NCBI GenBank assembly: GCA_018667995.1
Contig: JABIQT010000024.1
Location: 1-9,809 of the forward strand
From: Candidatus Latescibacterota bacterium
Lineage (GTDB): Bacteria > JAAXHH01 > JABIQT01
Reading direction: 5' to 3'
Length of the DNA stretch: 9,809 nucleotides
Under the pieces are notes generated by a model. It was not told the origin of the DNA and ran no database searches. It worked only from the letters and a program-made list of their open reading frames with translations. Shown in pieces: positions 7,167-9,809 of the stretch. The translations under genes were made by a program, and so were the position numbers. Position 1 is the stretch's first letter. Each line of letters opens with the position of its first letter.

Positions 7167-9005
7167 TCAGTTCCTCGACAGCTCCGATGGAGCAGGCGCT
7201 GTGGAGGACTCCGCCCTGAGCACAACGACGGTCTGATCGTCCTCCTGCTTGCCGTCACCGGCAAAGCGCTCCACATCGTCGAGAACTCGCTGGATCAACT
7301 GTCGTGCCGACAGGGATTGTTTTCCAGCCTGCCGGATGACCTCACGTGTGCGATCGTAGCCGAACAACTCTCCTTCGGGGTTGGCAGCCTCGATGATGCC
7401 ATCGGAGCACAAAACCACGACGTCGCCAGGCTCGAGTGTGATCTCCGTCGTCCCGTAGGCCGACTCGGCGCGAACGCCGAGCGGAATCGCACTGAGGTCG
7501 ATTTCGTCCACCGTGCCGGTGCGGGTCCGGTAATGGTAAGGGAAAGGACAGCCGCCGTTGGAGATCCGCATCGTTCCAGTCGTGGAATGAAGTTCGCCGA
7601 TGCTGAAACAGATGAAGGTCCGCTTCTCGAGTACGCGATGCAGGGACTGGTTGAGTCGCTGCATCAATTCCTGGGGCTCGGGCGTGTACTCCACTTGCGT
7701 ATTCAGCAGGCCCGAAAAAACCATCGTGGGAATTGCCGCCTGCATGCCGTGACCGGTGACGTCCGCGAGACCGAAGAGAAGGCGGTCTTCACCGGGAGTG
7801 AAGTACTGGAAGAAATCTCCTCCCACCGCCTCTGCCGGTCGACAGTGGCCGACGATGTCATAGCCGGCAAGTTTTGGGTCGGATGTTGGCATCAGACGCA
7901 TCTGCATATCGTGGGCCGTCCTGAGTTCCTGTTCCAGCATCTGATTGTGATGCGAGACGATCTGGTTCGCTTCCTCGAGCGCCTCTGATCGATTTCGGAT
8001 GCGCGTGACGAGCACGTAGATGGTCAGTCCGCCGATGCTCACGAAAAAGATCGAGGCGACGATGAGTACAGTGCCCTGGAACTCTAACGGTCCGGTAAGT
8101 ATCCTAACGGTTGTGACCAGATCCCAGGGAGGATCACCGACCTCTTCGTGGGTGAGGAGGAAGCTTTCCTTATCGACGTCGAATCGCGTGGAAAAGTGTT
8201 TTTCGTCCGAGGTCTCGGATGCCCCACTCGAAAGTGGCCGGGCCAGGTCGGGCGCACCAGTCTCAAGGGCAATTCCCGTACGGCTGAGATCGTCTGAATC
8301 ATAGATCAGGTGTCGATTCTGCCGATCGTAGACGACCAGTCGTCGATCGATGCCTCCTGTCCAATCGATCACGTCTTCCAAAGACTGGTCGACGACGACG
8401 TGTCCGAGCAGTGCCTTCGTGCGCCGGTGGTTGATGTCGAAGAGGGTGCGCAGAACCATCGTCGAATCGGCCAGTGTGGCAACATGCACGTCCATCTCAC
8501 CCGAAGGCAGGGCTGTCAGGCTTCCACGAATAACGTTCGGTCCCGTCGCAGCGGCAGTTTCTGGCCCGACATCGGCAAACTGACCGAGGTCGACGACTTG
8601 CTCATCCTGCTGAAAATCGATCCCAACGATGGGGTTCCCGCGGGCGTCTAGGTAGCTGAGGCCGCGGATCGAAGGATTTTTCGTGCGTTCGAACCACCGG
8701 CGTGCAAAGACATCTAGGCTCTGTGCCAAGATGACGTGATCTGTCTCACCGGCGAATTGGCGCCGGATCCCCCGGCTGACATGGAGGATGCGGGCCTGAC
8801 GAACCAGGGTTTGGCGCGACTTCTGCAGGTGCGGTACGATACTGGCGTGTGAGGCCAGATTCTGTTGCTCGAAGGCTAGGTCGATCGCTTGGAAGACCAG
8901 CCGGTAGAACAGCAGGAAGAGTGTGGCCAAGAGCAGACCCGCGACTGCGAAGAACAAGGGAAGATGGCGCGTACGAATTGAATCAAACATACATACTCGA
9001 GGCAT
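7167..9005 (-). CDS. Transmembrane SpoIIE-type PP2C phosphatase A with Cache-like sensor domain
   Basis: The protein is 612 residues from ATG 9005. It has TM1 at about 15-37, an extracytoplasmic double-Cache-like sensor at about 40-308 (PAS-like strands GLSYLDARGNPIVGID and RLVVYDRQNRHLIYD), TM2 at about 311-334 and a coiled coil at 337-372. The catalytic PP2C/SpoIIE domain spans about 383-597. Metal-binding acidic residues are all present: GGD at 395-397, DVTGHG at 415-420, CSDG near 533-536 and EDD at 588-590, so an active Mn/Mg-dependent phosphatase is expected. By family it removes phosphate from the STAS protein encoded three genes downstream, under control of an external ligand. The start is uncertain: ATG 8990 (five residues shorter) is also possible and neither has a strong Shine-Dalgarno. 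It is the first gene of the cluster and the full-length paralogue of the gene at the left edge. No HAMP domain is evident; the coiled coil joins TM2 directly to the catalytic domain. Confidence 0.93.
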   Translation of the reverse strand: MPRVCMFDSIRTRHLPLFFAVAGLLLATLFLLFYRLVFQAIDLAFEQQNLASHASIVPHLQKSRQTLVRQARILHVSRGIRRQFAGETDHVILAQSLDVFARRWFERTKNPSIRGLSYLDARGNPIVGIDFQQDEQVVDLGQFADVGPETAAATGPNVIRGSLTALPSGEMDVHVATLADSTMVLRTLFDINHRRTKALLGHVVVDQSLEDVIDWTGGIDRRLVVYDRQNRHLIYDSDDLSRTGIALETGAPDLARPLSSGASETSDEKHFSTRFDVDKESFLLTHEEVGDPPWDLVTTVRILTGPLEFQGTVLIVASIFFVSIGGLTIYVLVTRIRNRSEALEEANQIVSHHNQMLEQELRTAHDMQMRLMPTSDPKLAGYDIVGHCRPAEAVGGDFFQYFTPGEDRLLFGLADVTGHGMQAAIPTMVFSGLLNTQVEYTPEPQELMQRLNQSLHRVLEKRTFICFSIGELHSTTGTMRISNGGCPFPYHYRTRTGTVDEIDLSAIPLGVRAESAYGTTEITLEPGDVVVLCSDGIIEAANPEGELFGYDRTREVIRQAGKQSLSARQLIQRVLDDVERFAGDGKQEDDQTVVVLRAESSTAPAPSELSRN

Positions 9006-9111
9006 TATGGAGTGTGCAGGTAGTTGGGGAGGTGGATCTCACCGCCCCGTCAAGTCGCGCGACCCAAATAATAGGAAATATCCATGAGTACACCTTCCTT
9101 CCGGTGCTCTC

Positions 9112-9118
9112 AAGGAGG
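9112..9118 (+). promoter_or_regulatory. Perfect Shine-Dalgarno before a short ORF
   Basis: AAGGAGG is followed by a six-base spacer (CGTTCA) and ATG at 9125. This is a stronger ribosome binding site than any of the recognised genes here has. Confidence 0.4.
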
Positions 9119-9124
9119 CGTTCA

Positions 9125-9199
9125 ATGTCTCTTTTGTCCATTATTGAATATTTCCCCGCCAAAGAAGAGCTCCCGACAGATGGGAAAGAGCCGAGATAA
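9125..9199 (+). CDS. Possible 24-residue small protein or leader peptide
   Basis: ATG 9125 to TAA 9199 encodes 24 residues. It starts with a short hydrophobic/aromatic part (MSLLSIIEYFPAK) and ends charged (EELPTDGKEPR). The support is the AAGGAGG Shine-Dalgarno at ideal spacing and the A+T-rich position divergent from the cluster. It is not recognised as any family. The reading frame is open further upstream into the opposite-strand phosphatase gene, so the open frame itself proves little. It could be a leader peptide, a small membrane-associated protein or chance. Confidence 0.25.
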   Translation: MSLLSIIEYFPAKEELPTDGKEPR

Positions 9200-9468
9200 C
9201 CCGTGCCAAGCGGTCCTTTTCCTGTTGACACGACGGACGTGGTGACGCTCAGTGTGTTTCAGCAGATACCCCTGTGTCCACCCGCCACGCGATTGCCGCA
9301 AGGGGACGCTTCAGCATGTTGAGTCACCCTGCGAGCAGTGTGCCGGCCTACGCTGGTCCATGATGCCCGCGACGAACTCATTGAAACTCGCTTTTGGCTA
9401 GTGGTGTGATGTCTGGGTAGGTTGCTAGTGGAGCGAGTCATCTGCAGCTGGTCTAAGGGGATGGTGTG

Positions 9469-9809
9469 ATGCGATCGTGGTGGTGCCCATATCGACTACT
9501 TCCAGCTGTTGTTCTGTCTGGCCTCACGCATCTCACCAGTTGCAGTGATCCCGCCTCCCCGGTGCCCAGAGGCCTGGAGAATCGATCGGTGGATTGTGGT
9601 ACCGCCATCCTCGACGGCCAGGATACTGTCCTTGTCCTCAAGGCCACAAAATGGCGTGGCGATGCGGCCGCAACGTTATTTACCGTGATGGCGCAGAGCA
9701 AGCGCAGATGCTCGAACCCTTCACTACTCAGAAGCCCGCGGGTAGCCCGAATCCACGGGACCTCTGGCGCTGGATGGAAAGATACGAACAAACGACCGGC
9801 GGGCAGCTA
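9469..9809 (+). pseudogene. Damaged DUF3604-family lipoprotein gene (off the right edge)
   Basis: ATG 9469 has AAGGGG eight bases upstream and opens a frame that starts with a lipoprotein signal: RLLPAVVLSGLTHLTSC, with lipobox LTSC followed by SDPASP. This frame stays open to the edge, but after about 9660 a different frame carries what looks like family-conserved protein: GRNVIYRDGAEQ followed by MLEPFTTQ and then NPRDLWRWMERYEQTTGG (9666-9806). I recognise this from memory as the DUF3604 pattern (RNVIxRDG ... NPEDLWxWMxxYExxTGG). The stretch just before it, in the third frame (SSRPQNGVAM, about 9625-9655), also fits the usual EWTSxPxGxNLHRNV context, which would place a one-base insertion near 9656-9668. 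The N-terminal part of the family with the GDLHVHT-type motif is absent, since only about 60 codons separate the lipobox from RNVIYRDG. The simplest reading is a gene with an internal deletion and at least one frameshift. A sequencing error could account for the frameshift but not for the missing part. Confidence 0.45.

Larger units (their letters stand above)
9006..9468. other. Gene-poor stretch upstream of the cluster
   Basis: This 463-base stretch lies between the first cluster gene (leftward) and the damaged rightward gene that begins about 9469. Bases 9061-9160 are clearly A+T-richer than the flanks, as expected of a promoter region. No good sigma70 or sigma54 promoter was found on the minus strand; weak matches are listed as rejected. 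A very short plus-strand ORF with a strong ribosome binding site lies within it at 9125-9199. No tRNA, terminator, CRISPR or insertion-sequence end was seen. Confidence 0.6.

Noticed and set aside
7166-7276. N-terminal extension of the membrane protein to an ATG at 7276
   Set aside because: The 37 extra residues overlap the catalytic end of the phosphatase and look like its shadow; the ATG at 7165 has a ribosome binding site and follows the stop by one base.
9085-9113. Minus-strand TTGAGA, 17 bases, TACTCA as a sigma70 promoter
   Set aside because: The -35 and the spacing are good but the -10 matches only two of six positions, including loss of the final T.
8983-9141. Minus-strand ORF of 52 codons starting MDKRDIERLLES
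   Set aside because: Its first 30 residues look protein-like, but the end runs into the phosphatase start in another frame, the ribosome binding site is poor and no family is recognised.
9195-9210. Sigma54-like element on the minus strand (TTGGCACGGGTTATC)
   Set aside because: The -24 part matches well, but the invariant GC of the -12 part is absent at the right spacing.
9453-9791. Minus-strand ORF of 112 codons near the right edge
   Set aside because: It is Arg/Ser-rich with no domain signal and lies opposite the plus-strand lipoprotein/DUF3604-like stretch, so it is most likely a shadow.
1-9809. tRNA, rRNA, CRISPR array or transposon ends
   Set aside because: No cloverleaf-like sequence, regular direct repeats, transposase motifs or terminal inverted repeats were seen on either strand.

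Overview
The window carries one long single-strand (minus) gene cluster from a Gram-negative-type bacterium. It is read right to left, from about 9005 down to the left edge. Identifiable products are two transmembrane SpoIIE-type PP2C phosphatases, a multi-pass membrane protein of unknown family, an RsbW/SpoIIAB-like ATPase (anti-sigma kinase type), a STAS-domain antagonist (SpoIIAA/RsbV type), and two secreted TolB/PD40-type beta-propellers. The host phylum cannot be fixed from sequence alone. Exported PD40 propellers next to partner-switching proteins and a DUF3604-like remnant would fit a lineage such as Gemmatimonadota, Latescibacterota or a related FCB/PVC-type group, but that is a guess.

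Layout in transcription order: sensor phosphatase A (9005-7167); unknown membrane protein (7165-5792, one base after the previous stop); ATPase/kinase (5733-5326); STAS protein (5262-4912); propeller 2 (4827-2905); propeller 1 (2843-1077); sensor phosphatase B (starting at about 1080 on a TTG that overlaps the previous TGA, and running off the left edge before its catalytic domain). Gaps are from -4 to about 85 bases and no convincing terminator was seen between genes, so one operon is the simplest reading.

How the genes may work together, by analogy with SpoIIAA/AB/E and RsbV/W/U: the ATPase phosphorylates the STAS protein on Ser58 and the PP2C phosphatases remove the phosphate. Both phosphatases have the same plan: TM, a Cache-like extracytoplasmic domain of about 250 residues, TM, coiled coil, PP2C. 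They would therefore let two periplasmic signals act on one STAS/kinase switch. The two exported propellers sit between the switch and phosphatase B and are candidates for signal capture or presentation on the outer side of the membrane. No sigma factor lies in the window, so the output target is unknown.

Right of 9005 is a 463-base gene-poor stretch that should hold the cluster's promoter, though none was convincing. It also carries a 24-codon plus-strand ORF with a perfect Shine-Dalgarno. From 9469 to the right edge, on the plus strand, lies what looks like a damaged DUF3604-family gene: a lipoprotein signal in one frame, then the conserved DUF3604-like stretch in another. One other strong non-coding signal is a 28-base perfect palindrome inside the propeller 2 gene (4183-4210).
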